Origin: an uncultured Eubacteriales bacterium
Lineage (GTDB): Bacteria > Bacillota > Clostridia > Christensenellales > Borkfalkiaceae
NCBI GenBank assembly: GCA_958405585.1
Contig: CATYEP010000002.1
Span: 1-34,838 of the forward strand
Length of the DNA: 34,838 bases
Direction of reading: 5' to 3'
Part shown: piece by piece, positions 16,701 to 24,380 of the stretch
How the letters are laid out: every line of letters begins with the position of its first letter
Position numbering within the stretch: the stretch's first letter is position 1
Notes under the pieces: generated by a model
Database searches by the model: none
What the model was told of the DNA's origin: nothing
Seen by the model: only the letters and a program-made list of their open reading frames with translations
Position numbers and translations under genes: made by a program

Positions 16701-16956
16701 GCCGCGAAGCGATCCCCCCTACGACCAGCACCGACCCCTGTTTTGTAAGCACTTTTCGCGGCGTGCCGTCATCCAGAAAACGGGCAAACGTTGTTACCGA
16801 TACGTCAAATACCGCCTGCGCCGATGCCACCGCCTTTTCCGCTTCCAGCGTCAGCCTGTCTTCACAAAACACGAGCGCTTTTCGCCCGCGTACAAGTTTT
16901 TTCAGATGATTTGTCAGCGCCGCCAACGTCGGCGCAATGTATATCCTGACTTTCAT
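13762..16956 (-). CDS. addB: ATP-dependent helicase/nuclease subunit B (AddB)
   Basis: A 1064-residue partner of AddA. Its C-terminal nuclease domain has GKIDRVDRGGEYTRVVDYKTG, and the Fe-S cluster ligands are present: one Cys near residue 745 (FECPYRNF) and three near 1025-1034 (CKYCPYGSVC, spacing x2 and x5 as in B. subtilis AddB). In the N-terminal helicase-like domain the usual P-loop (GRAGSGKS near residue 8) is not seen: the protein reads MKVRIYIAPTLAALTNHLKK instead. The start at 16956 is taken over the ATG at 17004 because the -10 promoter box overlaps the latter and GGGG lies about 10 bases before the former. It forms an operon with addA. Confidence 0.93.
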   Translation of the reverse strand: MKVRIYIAPTLAALTNHLKKLVRGRKALVFCEDRLTLEAEKAVASAQAVFDVSVTTFARFLDDGTPRKVLTKQGSVLVVGGIASRLAGELKCFGKNPSGCAASLYETIAQLRAALVTPEMLEEARKEADKLLGEKLGDIALIYREYLAFLDKGYLDESGVLALLPAAIGRQKPEDADICFAGFSSFTRQAAEGILAACRSGADVSAVLIGGEEAVYTNEAAEAFEKYARRAGADCEKIFLPSDLIPEAEALRRALFDPAYPAPMQTGRVHIFEASDPEDELRFIAAAVRAEIYRGARWRDISLYLSDVAGYSVSLKKIFGEYRIPYYADVKKSAAKHPLCRFVLGWFSMLSEGFDPADADAFIGNPFFGGERKNRDTYRNYLLQFANYRGGCKRVIKDVADGLEGEALQKANEERAVLCSERERLLSAFEGASADMTGGEYCRLVRRLLDKFSCGQTQEEIVAALDGQELLAESSYFSRGLESILRVLDEAEELAGDAKMPAEEFAAVLEQALDALEIPLIPQYLDAVFVGDISESRRPASKIVFAAGLTDEVPMYGADTALISDRDIDRLRTLQVEITPKIREINARTRENVALALCGFSERLYLSYPLSQGGEERKRSEVIGTVCALFERQDKKPLSPINRAVLSRGGREGHTAYVRYLADTASEYIPAVRELLERADEFRRGKGDFAEHTGIYAALKECGAAPDALLFPKEPPAPFSAEAAQVLLRGRSQVAPTLVEGYFECPYRNFAQRGLRLAEREEMSVRPADTGDFMHELLRRIAEKSEELPDRDACAEFTDGQIRELLSKPPYSYLRDTPTGGYSADSLRKEALEICGNMYASLADSEFKVYAAEKSFGYKDSLFEGVPLTDGITLAGKIDRVDRGGEYTRVVDYKTGVFDAKPEPYYTGRKLQLELYLSAASRGSKPAGAYYFPAKVAFRDKEDDAAFRMQGYTLESDDVVRMSDRTVEQGKKSRYIDAYFGKKGKKMLKEADFEAFLYYSVLAAQQCAKETAAGCIAVSPYEGACKYCPYGSVCGFECGGAARAESKVTEDEIIRIVRRRRGEL

Positions 16957-17002
16957 ACGTTCTTTTCCCCGTTGTTCGGAAATTTTACGGATAATTTTTT
17001 TC

Positions 17003-17011
17003 ATTATAACA
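17003..17011 (-). promoter_or_regulatory. Extended -10 promoter of addBA
   Basis: On the minus strand TGTTATAAT: a TATAAT box (17003-17008) with TG one base upstream. The -35 region (TTAAAA) is weak. It rules out the ATG at 17004 as addB start. Confidence 0.65.
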
Positions 17012-17051
17012 TATTTTCACCGATTTTTTAAGTATTTGCCCGCATTTTGTT

Positions 17052-17080
17052 TTTACAAAATCCGTCGTTTATGCTATACT
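17052..17080 (+). promoter_or_regulatory. Promoter of the lipoprotein gene
   Basis: TTTACA (17052-17057), a 17-base spacer, TATACT (17075-17080), with TG one base before the -10. It is back to back with the addB promoter. Confidence 0.85.
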
Positions 17081-17123
17081 TGTATTCGAAATCTTTTGCC
17101 TGAAAGCAACGGAGTATTGAAAA

Positions 17124-18218
17124 ATGAAAAAGAAATTAGCAATTTTGGCGGTTTTACTGTGCGGCGTGTTTCTGTTTGCCGCATGTTCCGCTATGGTTCC
17201 GACCGATTTTTCCTCTAACTGGCTGAAAAATCCGAGCAGCATCGACGACCCTGCTTACTATGAAAAACTTGTTTACAACGTCAGCACGTCTGACAGCGAC
17301 ATGAAGGACAGCATTTCCAAAGCAGAAGTCGATACCGATAACAGCAGTCTTGTGCTGGAAACCGTAAAAACGAACTTTTCACGCAATGGTCAGAATTATA
17401 CGAACGTTTATAAAATGACCTATACTTTTACGTTCAGCGCCACCTATTATTACGTGGATGCAAGCGGCAATGAAACGAAGATCTTATCCTTCGGCGGCGC
17501 AAACGATACAGCGGAAAGCAATGCAGACGATCCCGCATCGATGGTGCGCGAAGTGTATTTCAACACGACGGACAAAGACCTGCAGCCCATTTACAGTAAA
17601 ACGACCGTGTTTTCCTATTCACCTACAAACATGAACGGAAACCATGTGGATCTCTACTATTATTCCTGCGAAATCGATTACGATGCGGAATGCAAAAATG
17701 CGACCGTCAAGCGTACCGATCTTTGGGGCGATCTTTCCGATGAAGAGCGTAAAGTAAGCGATACGCTGTCCAAAGCCGTTACTTCGCCCATTGACGCTAA
17801 AATCTCTGATCTTCAGAAAAATTACACGTTTATCGACGAAGCACAGCTTTTCTTTGCGGCGCGCGGGATCAATTATTCGGAAAACAGTTCCAACACGCTG
17901 GCGACGACCGCAGTTAGCACGGCGCTCAATACTTTGAGTTTAACGCTGTCCTGCTCGGAAATCGTGGAAAGCAAAGGCAATTTCCTCCTCGACGGGACCC
18001 AGCTTTCCGATCAGAGCATCAGCTGTGCCAATGTATCGGTCTCCTTATCGGGCAACGGTTCCAACAACGGCTCTATCCATAAAATGCTGATCGCCCAGAA
18101 AACTTCCGACACGCGCAGCGACTACTATGCCCTGCCTATTCGGATCGAATCTCCGAGCCTTACTTTCGGAATGGTCTATACTCTCACTTCCGCAACCCAC
18201 ACCAAAGACATCGGATAA
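17124..18218 (+). CDS. Putative lipoprotein of unknown function
   Basis: This 364-residue protein starts with a lipoprotein signal: MKKK, a hydrophobic core, and the lipobox LFAAC, so Cys21 would be lipid-modified and anchor the protein outside the membrane. The mature part is rich in Ser, Thr, Asn, Asp and Tyr and looks like beta strands (YKMTYTFTFSATYYYVDASG, VDLYYYSCEIDYDAEC), the make-up of many secreted Clostridia proteins. I recognise no domain. It is single, with its own promoter, a GGAG site 9 bases before the ATG and a terminator. No transporter genes lie next to it, so it need not be a solute-binding protein. Confidence 0.8.
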   Translation: MKKKLAILAVLLCGVFLFAACSAMVPTDFSSNWLKNPSSIDDPAYYEKLVYNVSTSDSDMKDSISKAEVDTDNSSLVLETVKTNFSRNGQNYTNVYKMTYTFTFSATYYYVDASGNETKILSFGGANDTAESNADDPASMVREVYFNTTDKDLQPIYSKTTVFSYSPTNMNGNHVDLYYYSCEIDYDAECKNATVKRTDLWGDLSDEERKVSDTLSKAVTSPIDAKISDLQKNYTFIDEAQLFFAARGINYSENSSNTLATTAVSTALNTLSLTLSCSEIVESKGNFLLDGTQLSDQSISCANVSVSLSGNGSNNGSIHKMLIAQKTSDTRSDYYALPIRIESPSLTFGMVYTLTSATHTKDIG

Positions 18219-18237
18219 TCCCATTGAAAAAATATTT

Positions 18238-18269
18238 ACCCGCCGCGCACCGCGCGGCGGGTCTTTTTA
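18238..18269 (+). terminator. Terminator of the lipoprotein gene
   Basis: An 11-bp perfect stem (18238-18248 with 18252-18262, loop ACC) followed by TCTTTTT on the plus strand. Confidence 0.9.
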
Positions 18270-18503
18270 TTATAAAGGTAAGCAAGACTTGTAAAAAACT
18301 TTAAAAAATCCGTAAAGTTTCTGCAAGGATAGACAAGACATCCGTAAGATTTTATCGGGTGCGGAACAACTCGATTGTTCCGCGCCCGTTTTCCGTACTT
18401 TTCATTACCGCATATTTGGCCATGATTTGACACAAACTGACACTGAAAGAAATTTTCCGCGCGAACACAACCTGCGGAAAAACAAAAGAAAGGCGGTTTC
18501 GGA
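18270..18503 (+). promoter_or_regulatory. Structured leader before the sugar-transferase gene
   Basis: This region holds the inverted repeat AAACTTT...AAAGTTT near 18297-18320, a direct repeat ATCCGTAA (twice, about 40 bases apart), and a 13-bp hairpin (18357-18369 with 18375-18387, one G-U) followed by GTTTTCC. I see no clean -10/-35 pair; TTGACA at 18427 lacks a good -10. A processive antitermination site or attenuator is possible, as in front of many exopolysaccharide operons. Confidence 0.4.
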
Positions 18504-19196
18504 ATGAACAGAGCATACATAAAGTTCAAATATATTGCGGATTTTTTTCTGGCACTGATCGGGCTGATCATTCTGTCCCCCTTGTTTGCGGGAGCAGCGA
18601 TCGCCGTAAAATGCGAGAGCAAGGGAAAAGTTATCCTGAAACAGCGCCGCACGGGTCAATACGGAAAAAAATTTTACTGCTACAAATTCCGTACCATGGT
18701 CAGCGAGAATATTGTATTCGACAAAAATGCCAGCGTGATCCGCGACGACAACCCGCACCTGACAAAAGTCGGAAAATTTTTGCGCAAATTCAAAATGGAC
18801 GAACTGCCGCAACTGATCAACGTGCTCAAAGGCGATATGTGTCTGATCGCACCCCGTCCCCTGCTCCCCGTTTACGACGGCGATTACGAGCCGTGGGAGC
18901 TGGTCAAATTTGAGATCCGACCGGGGATCACGGGTCTCGGTCAAGTATGCGGAAACGGGTATCTCGACATGAAAGACAGAAAGTATTACGACGCCTATTA
19001 CGCGATGCACGCATCGTTCGGACTGGATATGAAAATTTTTTTCCGAACGCTGGGCGTGATCCTGTTCGGAGAAGCCAGATATCTTCGCCCCGTCAGCAGG
19101 CAGGAATACAGGCGTTTAAAGCGGGAAGTCAAGCGCTGCTATACCGTACAGCCCAAAACGGTGGCACATTTGCGATCCTCTTTTGCAAAAAGGTAA
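18504..19196 (+). CDS. Undecaprenyl-phosphate sugar phosphotransferase (bacterial sugar transferase)
   Basis: A 230-residue monotopic enzyme of the polyprenyl-phosphate hexose-1-phosphate transferase family (PglC/WcaJ type), which loads the first sugar phosphate onto undecaprenyl phosphate at the membrane. It has one N-terminal membrane helix (about residues 11-35), KQRRTGQYGKKFYCYKFRTM, the catalytic pair Asp99-Glu100 in KMDELPQLINVLKGDMCLIAPRP, and RPGITGLGQV. It is the short form, without the extra membrane domain of WbaP. The sugar cannot be told from sequence. It starts 7 bases after AGGCGG. The glycosyltransferase gene begins 5 bases after its stop, so the two form an operon starting a lipid-linked glycan. 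Confidence 0.93.
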   Translation: MNRAYIKFKYIADFFLALIGLIILSPLFAGAAIAVKCESKGKVILKQRRTGQYGKKFYCYKFRTMVSENIVFDKNASVIRDDNPHLTKVGKFLRKFKMDELPQLINVLKGDMCLIAPRPLLPVYDGDYEPWELVKFEIRPGITGLGQVCGNGYLDMKDRKYYDAYYAMHASFGLDMKIFFRTLGVILFGEARYLRPVSRQEYRRLKREVKRCYTVQPKTVAHLRSSFAKR

Positions 19197-19201
19197 GCGC
19201 C

Positions 19202-20491
19202 ATGACTTATTCATATTCTGAAAACGGAAGACTGAAAGCCGCACAGATCATCGGAAACAGTTCTTTGGGCGGCGTAACGGAAAGCATCCTCAATTACTAT
19301 CGGCATATGGACAAGTCGCGTTGGCGCTTCGACTTTTTCATATATGAATCTTTCCCGAAAGAAAAAAACTCCTCTTTGCAAACAGACGGCAATTCAGGCC
19401 GAAGGGAATCCGCTTTTCACAGGAAATCCGCCCCTGGCGAAAATCCGATATCTGAAAAGCACGAAAAAGCGGAAGACCATTTTTTTCCGTCGCTGAAGGA
19501 GCGGTTGAAGAAGATCGATCCCGAATCGCGTATTTTCACGATCCCCCGTCTGGATACCCGTTTTTATAAGGCTATGCCTGCTTTAAGACGGCTGTTCTGC
19601 GAGGGAAACTATACCGTAGCACATTCGCACATGACCGTCCTTTCCGCCTTTGCTCTTCCGCCCGCAAAAAAGGCAGGAATACCCGTTCGCATCTGCCATG
19701 CGCACAGCACTTTTGACAAAAATTCCGATCATTTTTTGATCAAAGCGGCGTTGCGGCCTTTCGCGGCAAAAGACGCGAACCTGTTGCTAGCCTGCGGAAA
19801 ACTTGCGGCACAAAGCCTGTTTCGCGATCGGGCTGACGACGCGATCCTGCTCCCAAATGCGATCGACCTTGATAAGTTTAAGCCTTTTCCCGCCGCGCGG
19901 CGGGTAGCTCTGCGTGAAAAGTTAAACCTTTGCGGCTATACCTTTTTGTTTGTCGGAAGGTTTGCCCCGCAAAAAAACCTTTCCTTTCTGCTTCATGCCT
20001 TCGCACGGCTCTGCGAGATGATCCGATCCTCCGAAAGGATTTCTTCACACCTGATCCCGCAAAACAAAATACCTGTACTCGTACTCGTCGGCGACGGGGT
20101 CATGCGCCCGAAACTGGAAAAACAGGCCGAAACTCTCAGGATCGCAAATCAGGTGCTGTTTGTGCCGCCCTGCGATCCGCAGCCGTGGTACCAGGCGGCA
20201 GACGTGTTTGTCCTGCCGTCGCTTTACGAAGGGCTGCCCGTCGTGGCGGCGGAAGCGCAGGCGGCAAATCTTCCCTGCCTGTTTTCGGACAGGATGGACC
20301 GCGATGCGGATATTTGCCGCTTCGCCGAATTTTTGCCCTTGGATGCCGAATTGTGGGCAAAGCGTATGCTTTTGCCGCGCGAACGCAGGAGCGGCGGCAT
20401 ACGAAAACTGCGCGAAGCCGGCTACGATATCCGCCTGCAGGCACAAAAATTACAGGAAATTTACGACATCGCGCTCGGACGGAAACTTTAA
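19202..20491 (+). CDS. Glycosyltransferase, GT4 family (GT-B fold)
   Basis: A 429-residue cytosolic or membrane-associated glycosyltransferase. The C-terminal domain shows the retaining GT4 features: FLFVGRFAPQKN (Arg/Lys contacting the donor phosphate) and the E-x7-E pair in LYEGLPVVAAEAQA. The N-terminal domain has the acceptor-side GGVTES and HSHMTVLSAF / CHAHSTFDKN. The start is the ATG at 19202 (AAGG about 8 bases upstream); an earlier frame opening lies inside the sugar-transferase gene. Between residues about 54 and 100 is a hydrophilic insert (PKEKNSSLQTDGNSGRRESA and onward) not usual in the family, perhaps a loop. Its sugar is unknown; it should add the second sugar after the upstream enzyme. 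Confidence 0.9.
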   Translation: MTYSYSENGRLKAAQIIGNSSLGGVTESILNYYRHMDKSRWRFDFFIYESFPKEKNSSLQTDGNSGRRESAFHRKSAPGENPISEKHEKAEDHFFPSLKERLKKIDPESRIFTIPRLDTRFYKAMPALRRLFCEGNYTVAHSHMTVLSAFALPPAKKAGIPVRICHAHSTFDKNSDHFLIKAALRPFAAKDANLLLACGKLAAQSLFRDRADDAILLPNAIDLDKFKPFPAARRVALREKLNLCGYTFLFVGRFAPQKNLSFLLHAFARLCEMIRSSERISSHLIPQNKIPVLVLVGDGVMRPKLEKQAETLRIANQVLFVPPCDPQPWYQAADVFVLPSLYEGLPVVAAEAQAANLPCLFSDRMDRDADICRFAEFLPLDAELWAKRMLLPRERRSGGIRKLREAGYDIRLQAQKLQEIYDIALGRKL

Positions 20492-20579
20492 CTTCAAATA
20501 CAGAAGAACGGGCGTAAAATGCATAAAGAAAGCGGCACCTGCACAAACTGAGAACGCGGAAAACGCAACGGAGGCTAAC

Positions 20580-21017
20580 ATGGAAGAAATCAAATCCGGG
20601 AGCGAATTGCTCGCGGAAGTTTACAGGAATACGCACTACGCGCTGCAGTCCATATCTGACATTCTGCCCGAAACGGAAGACGAAGCGCTGAAAGAAGAAC
20701 TCAAAAAAATGCACGACGGTTACGAAAAAATTTCGGGAAAAGCGGCTCTGTATGCACGCGAAAACAATATCGAGATCAAGGAGCCCGGCCCCATTAAAAA
20801 GGCCATGATGTGGGGCTCTATCAAGATGAGCACGCTCAAGGACAATTCCCGTGCGCACATCGCCGAAATGATGACGCAGGGTACGGTCATGGGAATCACG
20901 GCTCTGACACGTTCCATGAACGAATGCCAGGGTGCTGACCAGGAGATCCTTCAGATCGCAGACGAACTTCTGCACATGGAACAGAGTTACGAAGAGACTC
21001 TCAAAGCCTATCTGTAA
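20580..21017 (+). CDS. Small all-helical protein of unknown function
   Basis: This 145-residue protein resembles hypothetical proteins common in gut Clostridia. It lacks a signal peptide or membrane helix. The whole sequence reads as amphipathic helices: SGSELLAEVYRNTHYALQSI, EDEALKEELKKMHDGYEKI, MMWGSIKMSTL with HIAEMMTQGTVMGITALT, and ADEELL-like ends, consistent with a four-helix bundle similar to ferritin-like folds. The diiron ligands of ferritins are not obvious; a few Glu and His residues are present (HIAEMM, HMEQSYEE). It follows the glycosyltransferase by 88 bases, with GGAGG 5 bases before the ATG, and may share its transcript. A strong terminator follows. Confidence 0.85.
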   Translation: MEEIKSGSELLAEVYRNTHYALQSISDILPETEDEALKEELKKMHDGYEKISGKAALYARENNIEIKEPGPIKKAMMWGSIKMSTLKDNSRAHIAEMMTQGTVMGITALTRSMNECQGADQEILQIADELLHMEQSYEETLKAYL

Positions 21018-21031
21018 AATTATTACCGCTT

Positions 21032-21077
21032 AAAACGAGGCGGCGGAAAAAGAATTTTCCGCCGCCTCGTTTTTCCT
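21032..21077 (+). terminator. Terminator after the helical-protein gene
   Basis: A 19-bp perfect stem (21032-21050 with 21055-21073, loop AGAA) ending in a T-run. It closes the sugar-transferase transcript and can act in both directions. Confidence 0.92.
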
Positions 21078-21087
21078 GCTTTTTCCG

Positions 21088-21116
21088 TTGACTTATCAAA
21101 AAGAAACTGCTATCAT
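21088..21116 (+). promoter_or_regulatory. Promoter of the second MATE gene
   Basis: TTGACT (21088-21093), a 17-base spacer, TATCAT (21111-21116), 30 bases before the start codon. Confidence 0.85.
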
Positions 21117-21146
21117 TATGCCGCATCAAAGCATTCGGAGTCAAAT

Positions 21147-22532
21147 ATGAAAGCTCTCGATTTGGGAAACCCGAAAGTTTTATCGACTGTACTGCGACTG
21201 GTCATCCCAGCCATGATCGCTCAATTCATCAACGTTTTATATTCCATTGTGGACAGGATCTACGTCGGCAACATTGCGCAAATCGGCGACACCGCTCTTG
21301 CGGCCGTGGGCGTATGCGCCCCGATCGCCACGCTTATCTCATCCTTTGCCTTTCTCATCGGTACGGGCGGCGCGCCCCTTTTTTCCATGGCTTTAGGCGA
21401 AAAAAAGGATGACAAGGCGTCCGCCATTCTGTCCAATGCGCTGACGGCACTGATCAGCCTCGCGCTTATTGTAACCGCCGTCGTTTTTCTCTTTGAAAAT
21501 CCCCTGCTCCACACTTTCGGCGCCAGCGAAAGCACGTACAGCTACGCACGCCAATATCTTCTGATCTATGCGGCAGGCTCGCTGTTTTCCATTACGTCCG
21601 TAGGGCTGAACCAATACATAACCGCGCAAGGATATTCAGGTATCGGAATGGCGACCACGCTCATCGGCGCAGCCGCTAACATCGCACTGGACCCGCTTTT
21701 TATCTTCGTTTTCCGCATGAATGTCGCGGGCGCGGCCGTCGCGACCGTGATCTCCCAGTTTCTTTCCTTCCTGTTTGTGTTGATTTTCCTGCGGATGAAA
21801 GGAACAAAAATCCGCCTTCTTCTGCGAAAGCCCGATTTTTCCGTCATCGGCAAAATCGTGCGGCTGGGAATTTCACCTTTCCTCATAATGGCGACCGACA
21901 GCGTGATTATCATCATTTCCAACGCCGTATTGCAGGCGCACGGAGGTGCGGACGGCGACGCCTGGATCACGGTTTCCACAGTCGTGCAGGCCTTTTTTCA
22001 GCTCCTTACGATGCCCATGCTCGGCATCAGTACAGGCTCACAGCCGGTCATCAGTTATAACTACGGTGCCAAAAACGAAAAAATCATACGCCGTGCGGAA
22101 AAATACATCGTCTGCATGTGTCTGATCTTTACCACTTTCATGACACTCGTTTCACTCTTCGCGGCAAAGCCTTTCGTATCCTTGTTTACAGGCACACCCG
22201 ACATCGTCGAAAAGAGTATCTGGGGCATCCGCGTATTCATGCTCGGTGCTATCCCCCTATCCTTCCAATACGCCTTCGTCGACGGACTCACCGCCCTCGG
22301 CCAGCCGAAGTACGCCATCATTTTGTCCATGATGCGAAAACTCGTCGTCTTCCTCGGCTGCATTCTCATCCTGCCGATGTTTTACGGCGTCCAAGCCGTC
22401 TTCTATGCAGAACCCGCCGCCGATATCTTTTCCGCCGTTCTCTCTTCATGCGTGTTCCTCATCGTCTTCCCTCGCGTTCTCAAAAAACGCATGCACCCTG
22501 AGAAAAAAGTACATAACGTACCATCAAAATGA
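21147..22532 (+). CDS. MATE family efflux transporter
   Basis: A 461-residue, intact inner-membrane exporter of the MATE family, expected to have 12 membrane helices in two bundles and to expel drugs or metabolites in exchange for Na+ or H+. The first helix region IPAMIAQFINVLYSIVDRIYVGNI and the start of the second half, MPMLGISTGSQPVISYNYGAKN, are hallmarks. Length is normal. Substrates cannot be told from sequence. It has its own promoter and terminator, with GGAG 6 bases before the ATG. It is not a copy of the interrupted MATE gene at the left edge: the two differ clearly in sequence. Confidence 0.95.
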   Translation: MKALDLGNPKVLSTVLRLVIPAMIAQFINVLYSIVDRIYVGNIAQIGDTALAAVGVCAPIATLISSFAFLIGTGGAPLFSMALGEKKDDKASAILSNALTALISLALIVTAVVFLFENPLLHTFGASESTYSYARQYLLIYAAGSLFSITSVGLNQYITAQGYSGIGMATTLIGAAANIALDPLFIFVFRMNVAGAAVATVISQFLSFLFVLIFLRMKGTKIRLLLRKPDFSVIGKIVRLGISPFLIMATDSVIIIISNAVLQAHGGADGDAWITVSTVVQAFFQLLTMPMLGISTGSQPVISYNYGAKNEKIIRRAEKYIVCMCLIFTTFMTLVSLFAAKPFVSLFTGTPDIVEKSIWGIRVFMLGAIPLSFQYAFVDGLTALGQPKYAIILSMMRKLVVFLGCILILPMFYGVQAVFYAEPAADIFSAVLSSCVFLIVFPRVLKKRMHPEKKVHNVPSK

Positions 22533-22558
22533 TGTCGAACGTCATATGAAACGATACT

Positions 22559-22607
22559 AAAAAGCAGTTTTTCCCCGCAAGATTGCGGGGAAAACCTGCT
22601 TTTTCTG
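22559..22607. terminator. Bidirectional terminator between the MATE and M16 genes
   Basis: Two nested stems: outer AAAAAGCAG/CTGCTTTTT, inner TTTCCCCGCAA/TTGCGGGGAAA. T-runs on both strands serve the convergent genes. Confidence 0.85.
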
Positions 22608-22686
22608 TTTTTCAAAACAATATTCAAAAAAATTTTACAATCATAAGAAAACATCAATTCTGGCATGTTTTTGCTTTGCGAACAAT

Positions 22687-23880
22687 TCAGCGGCCGATAT
22701 AAAAGATACGGCGAAGGGAAGAACAGATCTCTTTCCAGAACCCTGCCAGTTTTTCATCCGTAAACGAACCACAGACGTCCAACCCTTCCTGCAATGTAAC
22801 GGGAGCGGAAAAATCAGCACACGTATCCACATAATGAGAACAAAGCCGCTCGGGATTGTCATACAAAAAGACAATGTTATCGTGCAGATAGGGTTTGACA
22901 AGGCTCAAAAACGGCGTTTTCGCGGCATACTCTTCAAACTCATAAACCAGCGGTTCGAAGCGCTTTTTATCTTTTTTCTCAATGTGGACCAGATAGGAAA
23001 AAATCAGTTCATCCCCGCGGATATTATAATTACCGTCCACCGAATAAAAGCGGAAACCTCGTTCATTGAAAAAACGGTAAAACGCGGCATCCAGGCCGTC
23101 AAACAGCGCACTGCGAAGCCAATGCACCGCCATTTTCATATCTTTGGAAGCCTTCTCGACGTGGTATGTCACCAACACCTGCAATTCTCTGCCGTGTCCG
23201 ATCTTATTGATCTCTTTTACCACCTTTTCTTCCTGCCGCGGCGGCTCGCGGGACACAGAATGAAGCGGCAATTCGCCGAATGTATCCAGGACTTCCTGCA
23301 CGTCCTCCTTTCGGAACGCACCCGACAGAAACAGGCACATATCTTTCGTGAACAGCTTTTCCCTTTCTTCTTTGATTTCTTCCAAGGTCAGCCCGTCCAG
23401 CACGGAACTGCTGCCCAGAACGGAATTGATAAACCTCGAATCGAACCATAATTCCCGCAAAAGGTCGGACGCCCGCGAATCGTAAAAATTATATTCAAAA
23501 ATTTCGTTGCGGATCACGGGCAATACTTTATCCAGCTCTTCCTGCCCGAAATCCTGTTCGCGGAGCATATCAAACAGCAGTCGGAGCTGATCGCGAAATA
23601 CTTCCTGCCTGCATGCAAAATTAAAACACATGTACTGAATGGAAGTATACCCCATGATCTCGCTTCCGCGCGAAGTCATCTCCGCATTGATCTCATCCGC
23701 ACGGCGCGCACCCACTTTCTCGAAAAAAAGATGCTCGATCAGATGGTATATTCCCGGCGTTCCGTCCGGAACAAACGGCAGTACCACCGCAAACGCCACC
23801 GAATGCAGATGTGGAGCCGAAAACGTTACAAGCGACGACCCGTTTTTCAGTTTTCCCTTTCGTTCCTGCAATGCCTGCAT
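22687..23880 (-). CDS. M16 family (insulinase-like) zinc peptidase
   Basis: A 397-residue cytosolic peptidase homologue with the inverted zinc motif HxxEH: His46, Glu49 and His50 in YHLIEHLFFEK, and a third ligand likely Glu126 (VIRNEIFEYNF), about 76 residues on, as the family requires. The second half (about 190 onward) is the inactive M16 repeat. Firmicutes usually carry M16 genes in pairs (YmfF/YmfH); here only one is present and it lies alone. The start at 23880 is 7 bases after AAAGGAG. Substrate unknown; cell processing peptides or peptide maturation are the usual options. Confidence 0.9.
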   Translation of the reverse strand: MQALQERKGKLKNGSSLVTFSAPHLHSVAFAVVLPFVPDGTPGIYHLIEHLFFEKVGARRADEINAEMTSRGSEIMGYTSIQYMCFNFACRQEVFRDQLRLLFDMLREQDFGQEELDKVLPVIRNEIFEYNFYDSRASDLLRELWFDSRFINSVLGSSSVLDGLTLEEIKEEREKLFTKDMCLFLSGAFRKEDVQEVLDTFGELPLHSVSREPPRQEEKVVKEINKIGHGRELQVLVTYHVEKASKDMKMAVHWLRSALFDGLDAAFYRFFNERGFRFYSVDGNYNIRGDELIFSYLVHIEKKDKKRFEPLVYEFEEYAAKTPFLSLVKPYLHDNIVFLYDNPERLCSHYVDTCADFSAPVTLQEGLDVCGSFTDEKLAGFWKEICSSLRRIFYIGR

Positions 23881-23917
23881 CTTTTTACTCCTTTCCCCTT
23901 TCGGTTTTTGCCCGTCT

Positions 23918-23946
23918 ATTATAGCAGATATCTCCCGAAAAGACAA
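23918..23946 (-). promoter_or_regulatory. Promoter of the M16 gene
   Basis: On the minus strand TTGTCT (23941-23946), a 17-base spacer, TATAAT (23918-23923). Confidence 0.8.
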
Positions 23947-24088
23947 CGCGAAAACCTGACCGTTGCAGTATCCGCGCCGCACCCTTTTGCGTATTTTGTC
24001 TTTTCAGCGTTTTTTCATGAACCAAACCTCTCCCGTCATGCAAATACGGACGAAAATATTCTTATTTCCCTGCGGCCGATCAACGTCT
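23947..24088. other. Intergenic stretch before the 44-bp repeats
   Basis: No gene seen. Frames on the plus strand here have no start with a ribosome-binding site and no family features. Confidence 0.4.
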
Positions 24089-24254
24089 CTGCCCGCATCC
24101 AACCCACGTCACGACCATGCCCTTCCATGCCTCTGCCCGCATTCCGCTCACGTCATGTCTATACTTTGCCTATACCCTGCCCGCATTCCGCTCACGTCAT
24201 GTCTATACTTTGCCTATACCCTGCCCGCATCCCGCCACGTCATGCCATGAAACG
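24089..24254. repeat. 44-bp tandem repeat, about four units
   Basis: Units begin at 24089, 24133, 24177 and 24221, each with CTGCCCGCAT. Units two and three (24133-24176 and 24177-24220) are identical; the first is diverged after CTGCCCGCATcc and the fourth is truncated near 24254. All four share a CACGTCA core. No clear reading frame spans the array. Confidence 0.92.
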
Positions 24255-24306
24255 AACCGACATGCCCGCAAAAGCACCTGAGCCATTGGAAATGCGTCTC
24301 CGAAAA

Positions 24307-24356
24307 AAACTCAGGGTTTGAAAAAAAGGCGATACTTGCGCCTTTTTTCTGAGTTT
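24307..24356. terminator. Hairpin with T-runs on both strands
   Basis: An outer stem AAACTCAG/CTGAGTTT encloses an inner stem of A/G residues with GGCG/CGCC and T-run. It probably acts as a second, downstream stop for the minus-strand tRNA transcript. Confidence 0.6.
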
Positions 24357-24380
24357 AGCGGATAAAAAACTATCTTATCC

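Noticed and set aside
16981..17004. ATG at 17004 as the addB start
   Set aside because: It lies within the -10 box of the promoter, so it would not be transcribed.
18427..18455. TTGACA as -35 of the sugar-transferase gene
   Set aside because: The sequence 17 bases on is AAATTT, a poor -10 box.
23963..24250. Plus-strand frame across the 44-bp repeats
   Set aside because: 44 is not a multiple of three, no start signal, and no family features.
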